A stretch of 64,000 nucleotides of DNA from Candidatus Flexifilum breve. GTDB taxonomy: Bacteria; Chloroflexota; Anaerolineae; Aggregatilineales; Phototrophicaceae. Where the stretch lies: assembly GCA_016717205.1 (NCBI GenBank), contig JADKGC010000001.1:186001-250000 (forward strand). Reading direction: 5' to 3'. Of the stretch, positions 34,443-42,990 are shown piece after piece (the stretch's first letter is position 1; every line of letters starts with the position of its first letter). A program made the position numbers and the translations under genes. Below the pieces are notes generated by a model. It was not told where the DNA came from. It did no database searches and was given only the letters and a program-made list of their open reading frames with translations.

Positions 34443-36029
34443 ATGTCTTTCGCCGAATTGATTGACCCGCTCTTCGCCGAATGGGACAAGCCCGATTGCC
34501 CCGGCTGCGTCCTCGCCGTCGTCCAGCATGGCCGCATCACCTATGCCCGTGGCTATGGCAGGGCGCATCTCGAATATGCCATACCGAACACGCCCGCGTC
34601 CGTCTTCCATATCGCTTCGATCTCCAAGCAGTTCACCGCGCTGGCCATCGCCCTGCTCGAACAGGATGGCCGCCTCACCTATGACGACGATGTGCGCCAG
34701 TACCTGCCCGAACTGCCGGATTACGGCGCGCGAATCACACTGCGCCACCTTGCCAACCACACCAGCGGACTGCGCGACCAATGGGATTTGCTGTTTCTCG
34801 CGGGCTGGCGCGAAGAGGATCTCAAAACCAACGCCGACGTGCTCTACCTGGCCTGCCGCCAACAGACGCTGAATTTCGCGCCGGGCGCGGAATTTCTCTA
34901 CAGCAACACCGGCTACACCCTGCTCGCGCTCATTGTCGAACGCGTCTCCGGGCTGAGCTTTCGGGCCTTCACACATGACCGCATCTTCGCGCCGCTCGGC
35001 ATGACCCACACACATTTCCACGATGATCACAGCGAAATCGTGCCGGGACGGGCCTACGGCTATCTCCCACGACCGGGCGGCGGTTTCCGCGTCAGCATTC
35101 CCAACTTCGACACTATTGGTGCGAGCAGCCTCTTCACGACCGTCGAAGACCTGGCGCTGTGGGCGAACAACTACGCCGACCCGGGCGTGGGCGGCCATGC
35201 GGTGATCGAGCAGATGCTGACGCCGGGCGTGCTCAACGACGGCACAGTGCTCGACTATGCGCTCGGCGTGAGTGTCGCGCCCTACCGGGGAGCGCGCGCC
35301 TTCGGACACAGCGGCGCAGACGCGGGCTACCGCTCCGATTTCGTCGCCTTCCCCGAGCACGATCTTGCGATCATCCTGTTCTGCAACCTCGGCACGATGA
35401 ACCCCAAGCTGTTGACGCGTCAGGTCGCCGACGTGCTGCTCGCGGAGCACCTCACGCCGACAAACCAAGCCGCAGCCGTAAGTGTCGATACCGCCCTACT
35501 CAAGGCCAATGTCGGGCTGTATCGCGATGTCAACTCGCTGGAAACCCGTCAAATCGACCTGCGTGACAGCGGTCTGGTCATCCCCTATGTGCCGGGCTTC
35601 GACATTCCGTTGACCCCGCTCGGTCCGGATCGCTTTGTCGCGGCGGGCTGGGGCTTCGAAGTGCAGTTTGTCGCTGCGCCGCGCCGGCTGGAAGTCTATG
35701 CGGAGAGCGGCATCGGCAGACCAAGAGTCTATACTGCTATCGACCCTGCCCAACTGACTGCGGATACGCTGGCGGAATATGTCGGCACGTATCACAGTGC
35801 TGAACTGGATACGACTTACACGGTCGAGCGCGACGGTGAGCGTTTGCAGCTCGCCCATGTCAAACATGGCAAGCTGGCGCTCACGCCGACCGTCACCGAT
35901 GGTTTTCTGGCCGCGTCACCCGATGCCCGCGCCGATCTTCTGTTCACCCGCGATACCACCGGCCAGATCAGCGGCTTCGATCTGTGTACCGGGCGCGTTC
36001 GCCAACAAAACTTTTTGCGGAGGAAATGA
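34443..36029 (+). CDS. serine hydrolase, beta-lactamase family (class C fold) 4
   Basis: A 528-residue hydrolase with nucleophile Ser59 and Lys62 in IASISKQF and the tyrosine motif FLYSNTGY near residue 155. HSGADAGYRSDF near residue 290 is the third active-site element. The C-terminal beta domain from about 345 resembles that of the other hydrolases here. There is no signal peptide. Its TGA overlaps the start of the CocE-type gene, so the two are translated as a pair. Confidence 0.9.
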   Translation: MSFAELIDPLFAEWDKPDCPGCVLAVVQHGRITYARGYGRAHLEYAIPNTPASVFHIASISKQFTALAIALLEQDGRLTYDDDVRQYLPELPDYGARITLRHLANHTSGLRDQWDLLFLAGWREEDLKTNADVLYLACRQQTLNFAPGAEFLYSNTGYTLLALIVERVSGLSFRAFTHDRIFAPLGMTHTHFHDDHSEIVPGRAYGYLPRPGGGFRVSIPNFDTIGASSLFTTVEDLALWANNYADPGVGGHAVIEQMLTPGVLNDGTVLDYALGVSVAPYRGARAFGHSGADAGYRSDFVAFPEHDLAIILFCNLGTMNPKLLTRQVADVLLAEHLTPTNQAAAVSVDTALLKANVGLYRDVNSLETRQIDLRDSGLVIPYVPGFDIPLTPLGPDRFVAAGWGFEVQFVAAPRRLEVYAESGIGRPRVYTAIDPAQLTADTLAEYVGTYHSAELDTTYTVERDGERLQLAHVKHGKLALTPTVTDGFLAASPDARADLLFTRDTTGQISGFDLCTGRVRQQNFLRRK

Positions 36030-37820
36030 TGTACCGTAGTCCAGACTGGGGTACCGACGCCCCTGCGTCCGCCACCCCCCAACCCGACGATGCCGTGCAG
36101 CTCATGTGGGGCGTGAAAATCCCGATGCGCGACGGCGTGCAGCTCAACGCCACGATTATGCGCCCCAAAAACGCGCCGCCGCTGCCCGTGATCTTTCTGC
36201 TGACACCTTACATCGCCGATTCGTATCACATCCGCGCCGCCTATTTCTCGCACAACGGCTATGTCTTCGCCTCGGTTGACTGCCGGGGACGCGGCAATTC
36301 CGGCGGCGAATTCATCCCCAATTTCAACGAGGGGCGCGACGGCTACGATCTGGTCGAATGGTTCGCCGCGCAGCCGTGGTGCGATGGTCAGGTGACGATG
36401 TGGGGCGGCTCCTACGGTGGCTTCGATCAATGGATGACGCTGCGCGAACAACCGCCGCACCTTAAGACGATTGTCCCGGTGGCGTCTGCGCACATGGGCG
36501 TCGATTTCCCGATGACCAACAATGTCGCCTACCCCTACGTGCTGCGCTGGATGACCTTCACCAGCGGCGTCACACCCAACATGAGTCTGTTTGCCGACAC
36601 CGCCTTCTGGACGGCGAAGTATCGCGAACTCTACCGGACGCACGCCGCCTTCAAAACGTTTGACCAGATCGTCGGCAATTTCTCCACGCAATGGCAAACA
36701 TGGGTCGCCCACCATCGCATTGATGAATTCTGGGAACCGCTGGCGATCAAGCCGGAAGAGTATGACCGGATCGACATGCCGATCCTCACGATCACCGGGC
36801 ACTATGACGGGGATCAACCGGGCGCGTTCGCCTATTACAAACACCACATGGCGTCACAGTCGCCCTCCCGCGCCGAGCATTACCTGATTGTCGGTCCGTG
36901 GGATCATGCCGGAACGCGCACACCCAATCGGCATGTCGGCGGGCTCGACTTCGGCGAAGCATCGATGGTCGACATGCATCAACTGCACAAGGACTGGTAC
37001 GACTGGACGCTCAAAGGCGGTCAGAAACCCGCGTTTCTCAAACAGCGGGTCGCCTACTACGTCCTCGGCTCCAATGAGTGGAAATATGCCGCCAGTTTGG
37101 AAACACTTGCCTCCGAAACGCGGCGGTTGTACCTCGACTCACCCGGCACAGCGAACGATGTCTTCGTCTCCGGCACGTTGAAGTCTGATCTCCCCAGCGT
37201 CTCGCCCTCGGACAGCTACATCTATGATCCGCTTGATACCCGGCCCGGCGACGCAGAAAAAGAGGATGGCGACGAGAACTACCTCGTCGATCAGACCGCC
37301 GACCTCAACCTGTTCGGCGGCGGCTTGGTCTACCACAGCGCGCCCTTCGCCGAAGCGACCGAGATCAGCGGTTTCCTGAAGCACGGCGTGGGTGCAAATC
37401 GACGTGCCGGATACCGATTTCATGGTGACCTTGGCGGAGATTCTGCCCGACGGACGCTATATCCAGCTCACGCGCGACCTGAAACGCGCCCGTTACCGGG
37501 AGTCGATGAAGGTGGAGAAGCTGGTCACACCCGGCGAAATCATCTGCTACGAGTTCGACAGCTTCATGTTCTTCTCGCGCCTGGTGAGCAAGGGCAGCCG
37601 CCTGCGCCTCACATTCGCCAGCCCGAATTCGATCCAGCTGCAGAAGAACTATAACAGTGGCGGCGTGGTCGCGGAGGAAACCGGGGCGGACGCGCGCACC
37701 GCGCACATCACGCTGTATCACGATGCCAATCATCCGAGCTATCTCGAACTCCCAATCGTCGCGACGACGTCGGCGCCGGTAACCACCCGAGCTGCCGAAG
37801 CTGTCAAACCGGAAATGTGA
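36029..37820 (+). pseudogene. CocE/NonD or X-Pro dipeptidyl-peptidase-like hydrolase, frameshifted
   Basis: Together the two frames give about 597 codons, the normal size for this family. The N-terminal alpha/beta hydrolase domain has VDCRGRGNSGGE, the nucleophile in MWGGSYGGFDQW, the aspartate in ITGHYDGDQPG and the histidine in VGPWDHAG. The first frame breaks after EISGFLKHGV; the second resumes with QIDVPDTDFMVTLAEI and ends in the jelly-roll X-Pro C-terminal domain. The break is one extra base in a GGG run at about 37390-37392. It would cleave N-terminal dipeptides or esters in the cytoplasm. The single clean shift leaves open whether the gene is dead or an assembly error. Confidence 0.85.
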
Positions 37821-37837
37821 TTGATCAGAAGGGGATT

Positions 37838-37895
37838 GTAGGGGCGCACCTGCGTGTGCGCCCAAAGCTGGGCAGACACACAGGCCTGCCCCTAT
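37838..37895. repeat. GTAGGGGC-type intergenic repeat, copy 3
   Basis: Starts GTAGGGGCGCACCTGCGTGT and has the inverted counterpart ACACACAGGCCTGCCCC. It sits between the convergent CocE-type and M14 genes, where it may terminate both. Confidence 0.7.
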
Positions 37896-37923
37896 ACTTT
37901 CGGAAACGGAGGAGGGTTGTGCT

Positions 37924-39291
37924 TTACCCGCGCTTCTGCGCCGAAATATAAGCTGCAGTCGCCAAACCAACACACGTCTGCACGCCAACCAGGCTGCGAA
38001 TCGGCAGCGCGCGATAGTTCAACTGGGATTCAAGGCGGGCGCCCGCTTCTTCCAGCCGCTGCTGCGCTTCGGCATACGCCGCGGCGATGGCCGGACTCGG
38101 GTTGCCCGCGGCAACTTCTTCGCCGAGCATGCGCATGAACATGCCATGCATCAGCAGGCGATAGAACGGTTTGCTCAGGAGGTTGCTGAAGACCTCGGCG
38201 TTGGTCGCCGGGCGGTTGGTATCTTCCGCGGTCGCTGCCCACTGCCGTTCCGCCTCGCGATACGATTTCCCTGATTTCAGGAAGGCGTTCACCGCGCGGG
38301 AAATCGGGGTTTCCAGCGTGAGATCGGCGCGTATCAATTCAAGCTGTGCTTCCGTCCAGTCGTCAAACTCGTCCTGCGCGTCCAACCCCTTCAAGATCGC
38401 ATCACGGCGTAACGTGTCTGTCAGCGACTGGTCGTTGACGCGCGGATCATCATAGTAAGGCATTTCCACCACGAGGAAGAACGTGCCGTACTTCGCCGCA
38501 TAGTCGGCGCTCGATGTGCCGGATTGAATCACCGCTTCCGGGTTCGGCGCGCCGTTCTGCACGAGATACTCGTAGAAGTCGCGCATGTCGATAATGCGAT
38601 ACACCGCGGGCGCGAATGACTCGGCGAAGGGCACTTCCGGTTCGCCTAAATCGAGCGCCAGCTCAAACCATTCCGGGATCTGGTGGAACAAGTCATAGAG
38701 CGGGGCGCAGCGATCCGATATGTAGTAGTACACGCCGCCAAACCCGGCGTTATGCAGCGAATACAGTAGATCCGGCTTGACCGCATCGATCACGCGCATG
38801 AGCGCCTCAGTTTCGGGCAGCGCCGCATCAAATTTGAGCGTTTTGTACTCAATTGGGAACGTCCATTCGACCTGATCGAAGGCTGCCGGACGGAAGAAAT
38901 GCCGCGCGTAGTTGGTCGGCGTGAAAGGCCCTTTGAACCAGCCTTCATTGAGGCGCATGCCATCGCTGTCAATCGACTTGATGAAATGCCACGTATAGCC
39001 CAGTTCTTCCCGCAGCGCTGCGTCTTCGCACAGGCGGCGCGTGAGGAATTCTACTGTCATACAACCGATCGGCTCATTGGGGTGCGGCCCGCCGAACACG
39101 AACGCCGACCGTTCGCCGCCTTTGATCGTCAGCAGCTCAATCGGGTCACCGCGACGGGTGTGACCGACGACGCGCAGTTCGGTGAGTTCTGGGTAGTCAG
39201 CGTGCAGTTGGTGCGTCGAAGCGGCCATCTCGTCAATAGTGAGAAAGACCGAATAATCTGGGATTTCCCGGGCAATTTGCTGCAAATCCAT
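37924..39291 (-). CDS. M14 family zinc carboxypeptidase
   Basis: A 455-residue metallocarboxypeptidase. The zinc motif HxxE is in FGGPHPNEPIG and the third ligand histidine in YSLHNAGF. GHTRRGDPIELLTIKGG precedes it as in other M14 enzymes. The C-terminal 120 residues are helical and without known domain. It removes C-terminal residues from peptides. No signal peptide is present, so it acts in the cytoplasm. I start at 39291 because AGCGGAGGAACGAAG precedes that ATG; 20 further codons are open upstream. It is divergent from set C transport genes across a region with two operator motifs. Confidence 0.88.
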   Translation of the reverse strand: MDLQQIAREIPDYSVFLTIDEMAASTHQLHADYPELTELRVVGHTRRGDPIELLTIKGGERSAFVFGGPHPNEPIGCMTVEFLTRRLCEDAALREELGYTWHFIKSIDSDGMRLNEGWFKGPFTPTNYARHFFRPAAFDQVEWTFPIEYKTLKFDAALPETEALMRVIDAVKPDLLYSLHNAGFGGVYYYISDRCAPLYDLFHQIPEWFELALDLGEPEVPFAESFAPAVYRIIDMRDFYEYLVQNGAPNPEAVIQSGTSSADYAAKYGTFFLVVEMPYYDDPRVNDQSLTDTLRRDAILKGLDAQDEFDDWTEAQLELIRADLTLETPISRAVNAFLKSGKSYREAERQWAATAEDTNRPATNAEVFSNLLSKPFYRLLMHGMFMRMLGEEVAAGNPSPAIAAAYAEAQQRLEEAGARLESQLNYRALPIRSLVGVQTCVGLATAAYISAQKRG

Positions 39292-39347
39292 CTTCGTTCC
39301 TCCGCTGGACAATCTATCGTCAGTATAAAGCGCGCGCTGACTGGAAT

Positions 39348-39392
39348 GCAATTTTCTGTGCCAGTAATTTTACGCCTAGCACGAATTGTTGC
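39348..39392. promoter_or_regulatory. candidate operator 5, inverted pair
   Basis: 39348-39364 reads GCAATTTTCTGTGCCAG on the plus strand (13 of 17) and 39376-39392 reads GCAACAATTCGTGCTAG on the minus strand, sharing GCAA-AATT-GTGC with site 4. They are inverted and 11 bases apart, as at 20200 and 28732. Confidence 0.6.
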
Positions 39393-39417
39393 ACACGAGG
39401 AAAGCGTCCGCTATGAT
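39389..39417 (+). promoter_or_regulatory. candidate promoter of set C transport operon
   Basis: TTGCAC and TATGAT are separated by 17 bases, 69 bases before the DppB-like start. The -35 overlaps operator 5. Confidence 0.6.
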
Positions 39418-39485
39418 ATTTCGTAAGCTGTGGCGCATCGTCACAAACCTCAAGCTGTCATTAACCGATCAGAGCTGACCTACGT

Positions 39486-40430
39486 ATGCAGTATCTCTTC
39501 CGCCGCTTAATCATTGTCCCGTTTCTCCTCCTCGGTGTGGCAACCGTCGTGTTCGTCCTGTTCCAGTTCACCCCCGGTGATCCGTTAGTCGGACGCTTTG
39601 GTCTGCAGATCAATAACATGTCGCCCGAAACCCTGGAACGCATGCGTAACGATCTCGGTCTGAACGATCCGGTATTCGTGCAGTACGCGCGCTACATGGG
39701 CAATCTGCTGCGCGGCGACCTCGGTACCAGCATCACCACCCGCGCCCCCGTCCTCGAAGAAATCATGGCGCGGAGCGGCGCGACCCTTGAACTGGCGCTC
39801 GTCTCTTTCTGTCTGATCGTCGTCTGCTCGATCCCGCTCGGCATGCTGGCAGCGCTCAAACGGGGCACGCTCATCGACCGGATAATGATGGGCGGGGCGC
39901 TGTTCGGGTTCTCCGTGCCCGCCTTCTGGTTGGGCACGATGCTTATCCTCTTGTTCGCTATCCAATTCAAGCTCTTCCCCACTTCCGGGCGCGGTGAAGG
40001 GCTGCTGTTTGAGCGCTGGCAGTATCTCGTGCTGCCCTCACTCACCGTGTCGCTGGGCGCGATCGGCTATAACTCACGTATCGTGCGCTCAGCGATCCTG
40101 GAAGTCGTCAATCAAATGTATATCACGACCGCGCGCAGCAAAGGGCTGCACCCGCGCCGTGTGCTCTTCCGGCATCTGCTCCCCAATGCCCTCTTGCCCA
40201 TCGTGACGCTGATGGGCTTGCAGTTCGCGGCGCTGTTGGCAGGCGCGGCCATCATCGAGACGATCTTCGCCTGGCCGGGGATGGGCCGTCTCGCCATCAA
40301 CGCCATCGGGCGGCGCGACTATCCGCTCATTCTGGGCACGACCCTGATCTTTTCCGTCGTCTACATTCTCACCAATCTGGTCGTCGATCTCCTGTACATG
40401 GTGATTGACCCACGTATCCGCTTAGGTTGA
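39486..40430 (+). CDS. dipeptide/oligopeptide ABC transporter permease, DppB-like (set C)
   Basis: A 314-residue permease with six membrane segments. MQYLFRRLIIVPFLLLGVAT and FQFTPGDPLVGRFG give the family start, RSKGLHPRRVLFRHLLPN the ATPase-docking EAA loop, and DLLYMVIDPRIRLG the end. It leads a three-gene operon: DppB, DppC, binding protein. Confidence 0.94.
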   Translation: MQYLFRRLIIVPFLLLGVATVVFVLFQFTPGDPLVGRFGLQINNMSPETLERMRNDLGLNDPVFVQYARYMGNLLRGDLGTSITTRAPVLEEIMARSGATLELALVSFCLIVVCSIPLGMLAALKRGTLIDRIMMGGALFGFSVPAFWLGTMLILLFAIQFKLFPTSGRGEGLLFERWQYLVLPSLTVSLGAIGYNSRIVRSAILEVVNQMYITTARSKGLHPRRVLFRHLLPNALLPIVTLMGLQFAALLAGAAIIETIFAWPGMGRLAINAIGRRDYPLILGTTLIFSVVYILTNLVVDLLYMVIDPRIRLG

Positions 40431-40435
40431 GCGCT

Positions 40436-41293
40436 ATGCAGATGATTTCCAAGCCCCGTCGCAACCGAGCGCTCGCCCGCTTGCTCGCCAACCCAATGAC
40501 ATACTTCGGCGGCGCGATTCTGCTGGTATTCGTACTCGCGGCGATCTTCGCTCCGCAGGTCGCGCCGCATGACCCGTATAAACAGGATTTCAGCGCCGGC
40601 AATCTGCCGCCGCTGTCGCCCGATCACGTGCTTGGCACCGACGACCTCGGGCGTGACACGCTGAGTCGCTTGATCTACGGCGGGCGCTCATCGCTGACCG
40701 CCGGGCTGATTGTGGTCGCGCTGTCCGCCTCCATCGGCGTGACGCTCGGACTCATCTCTGGTTTCTATGGCGGCGTGGTCGATTCCATCATCATGCGGCT
40801 GGTCGATATACTCTACGCTTTCCCGTTCCTGATCCTCGCCATTGCCGTGGTCGCTATTCTCGGTCCCGGTCTGTTCAACGTGATGATCGTGCTCGGTTCC
40901 ATCTCGTGGATTGAGTATTCGCGGGTGGTGCGCTCGGTCGTGCTGCAAATCAAAGTGCAGGACTATGTACTCGCCTCGCGCGCACTGGGCGCGAGCAACT
41001 TCCGCATCATGTTCTGGCATATTCTGCCTAACTGCGTGAGCATCATCATCGTCCAGGCGACCTTCAGCGTCGCCGGCGCGATCATTGCCGCGGCGGCGCT
41101 CAGTTTTCTTGGCTTCGGCGCGCAGCCGCCCGAACCGGAATGGGGCGCCATGTTGAATGCCGCTCAACGGTTCATCCGCGTTACCCCGGTGATGAGCATT
41201 CTCCCGGGCACGGCGATCATTCTGGTGGTGATCGCCATCAACCTTATCGGTGATGCGCTGCGCGACGCGCTCGATCCGAATACACAGACTTAA
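40436..41293 (+). CDS. dipeptide/oligopeptide ABC transporter permease, DppC-like (set C)
   Basis: A 285-residue permease. DHVLGTDDLGRDTLSRLIYGG is the DppC hallmark and ALGASNFRIMFWHILPN the EAA loop. I use the ATG at 40436, five bases after the DppB stop; an overlapping TTG would add three residues. No ATPase gene follows. Confidence 0.93.
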   Translation: MQMISKPRRNRALARLLANPMTYFGGAILLVFVLAAIFAPQVAPHDPYKQDFSAGNLPPLSPDHVLGTDDLGRDTLSRLIYGGRSSLTAGLIVVALSASIGVTLGLISGFYGGVVDSIIMRLVDILYAFPFLILAIAVVAILGPGLFNVMIVLGSISWIEYSRVVRSVVLQIKVQDYVLASRALGASNFRIMFWHILPNCVSIIIVQATFSVAGAIIAAAALSFLGFGAQPPEPEWGAMLNAAQRFIRVTPVMSILPGTAIILVVIAINLIGDALRDALDPNTQT

Positions 41294-41308
41294 TGCTGGA
41301 GGAGTTAC

Positions 41309-42904
41309 ATGAAACGGTTCGGAACGCTTTTGCTCATGCTCGTAGTGTTAATGGCTGCCGTCGGGATCGTTGACGCGCAGGACACCCCAGTTGAAGGCGG
41401 CACCCTGCGGGTCGCAATCGCCAGCCTCACCGGTCTCGACCCGGTGTTCATCGCTGACGATATGTCGATGTACCCGTCGTCGCTGGTCTACCAGTTCCTC
41501 GTGCGCGCCCGCCGCCTCGCCGACGGCACGGTCGCCTATGAAGGCGATCTCGCCGAATCATGGGACATCGAAGAAGATGGCAAGGTCATCACCTTCCACC
41601 TACGCCAAGGCATGACCTTCCAGGATGGCAACGCCGTCTTCGCCGAAGGTGAAGGCCGCGAAGTGGTGGCCGCGGACGTGGTCTATTCGATGGAACGTCT
41701 GCTCAACAGCGAGGGCACGGTTGCGCCGTCCGACCTGACGAGCGTTTACCAATCGATTGAAGCGCTTGACGACTACACCGTGAAGTTGACCCTCTCACAG
41801 CCGGACGGCCTGCTGTTCGATGGGGCGCGCGGCCTCTCATTCCTCGCCATCTATCCGCAGGAAGCGGTTGAGCAGCTCGGCGACGCCATCCGCACCAACC
41901 CGATTGGCTCTGGCCCGTTCGAATTCGTCGAGTACGTCGTCGATGAGCGCGTCGTGCTCCAGCGCAACGAAGACTTTTACATCCGTCCACTGCTGGATGG
42001 CGTCGAATTCCGCATCATTCCCGAAGACTCTGGTCAGGTGTTGGCGCTGGAAGCTGACGAGATCGACATCATGACCGCGTCCGTTCCTAGCACCGACATT
42101 GATCGCTTCCGCGACGCCCCCGGCTTTGTTCTCGCCGACACGCAGATCACGGGCGGCACGCAGATGATCTTCAACATCAACGTCCCGCTGTTCTCGGACG
42201 TCCGCTTCCGTGAAGCGGTCGCCAAGGCAATTGATGGGCGCGGCATCATGCGCGCCGTCTATGGCGCGGTGGTAGTCGATGGCTGCGGCACGACCGGCCC
42301 TGGTTGGCCCGGTTTCAACCCCGATCTGTGCCAGTACTTCCCGTACGAGCCGGACACCTCCCGCGCGATTCTCGCGGAACTCGGCTGGGCCGACGCGGAC
42401 GGCGACGGCATCCTCGACAAGGACGGCCAACCGCTCAGCTTCCCGATTGAAGCATGGAACCTGCCGGAAATGCCGCGCGTGATGGAAGCGGTCGTCACCC
42501 AGCTCCGCGAAGTCGGCATCGACGCGCAGCTTGAAATCGTGGAGTTCGGCACGTGGATTGAAGATTACTTTGCGGGCGCGGAAAAACTGATGCCCTTCAG
42601 CGGCTTCTGCTGCATCGGCGGCACCGAAGCCTACTGGGGTCCCGGCGGCTTGGGCGAAGCGATGGGCGTGAAAGACGAAGCGGCGCAGGCTCTGCTCGTC
42701 GAAGCGCTGACCGTGCTCGACCCGGTCGAACGCGCGCCCCTCATCATGGAAGCAGCTGATATGCTGTACAGCCAATATTACGCTATCCCGCTCGGCTTCC
42801 AAACCGCCTTTTCACTGCGCAGTGACCGCGTGCAAGACTACTCAGGCGTCTTCTGGTGGTTCCCGGTGGTTGGCGAAGGCTACAACGTCTGGCTGAGCCA
42901 GTAA
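41309..42904 (+). CDS. ABC transporter substrate-binding protein, family 5 (set C)
   Basis: A 531-residue exported protein with signal peptide MKRFGTLLLMLVVLMAAVGI and probable cleavage after VDAQ. The SBP_bac_5 pattern is clear (LAESWDIEEDGKVITFHLRQ, NPIGSGPFEFVEYV). An unusual pair of cysteines occurs in FSGFCCIGGTEAYWG near residue 430. GGAGGAG precedes the ATG. It closes the set C operon and is followed by a very strong hairpin. Confidence 0.93.
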   Translation: MKRFGTLLLMLVVLMAAVGIVDAQDTPVEGGTLRVAIASLTGLDPVFIADDMSMYPSSLVYQFLVRARRLADGTVAYEGDLAESWDIEEDGKVITFHLRQGMTFQDGNAVFAEGEGREVVAADVVYSMERLLNSEGTVAPSDLTSVYQSIEALDDYTVKLTLSQPDGLLFDGARGLSFLAIYPQEAVEQLGDAIRTNPIGSGPFEFVEYVVDERVVLQRNEDFYIRPLLDGVEFRIIPEDSGQVLALEADEIDIMTASVPSTDIDRFRDAPGFVLADTQITGGTQMIFNINVPLFSDVRFREAVAKAIDGRGIMRAVYGAVVVDGCGTTGPGWPGFNPDLCQYFPYEPDTSRAILAELGWADADGDGILDKDGQPLSFPIEAWNLPEMPRVMEAVVTQLREVGIDAQLEIVEFGTWIEDYFAGAEKLMPFSGFCCIGGTEAYWGPGGLGEAMGVKDEAAQALLVEALTVLDPVERAPLIMEAADMLYSQYYAIPLGFQTAFSLRSDRVQDYSGVFWWFPVVGEGYNVWLSQ

Positions 42905-42946
42905 CAACAGTACGCAGGCAGCATCTATCTGCCAGCCCATGACCAA

Positions 42947-42989
42947 CAAAAGCAGCGCGGCGACCAGACAGGTCGCCGCGCTGCTTTTG
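42947..42989. terminator. strong bidirectional terminator between convergent genes
   Basis: CAAAAGCAGCGCGGCGACC pairs perfectly with GGTCGCCGCGCTGCTTTTG, 19 bp around loop AGACA. The A-rich and T-rich stem ends give T tracts on both strands. It serves set C and the converging amine oxidase, whose stop codon lies two bases away. Confidence 0.92.
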
Positions 42990-42990
42990 T

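Noticed and set aside
18517..36029. Beta-lactam resistance genes
   Set aside because: All five proteins lack export signals, are mixed with peptidases and importers, and the class A-like one lacks the general-base glutamate. Family name alone does not support resistance.
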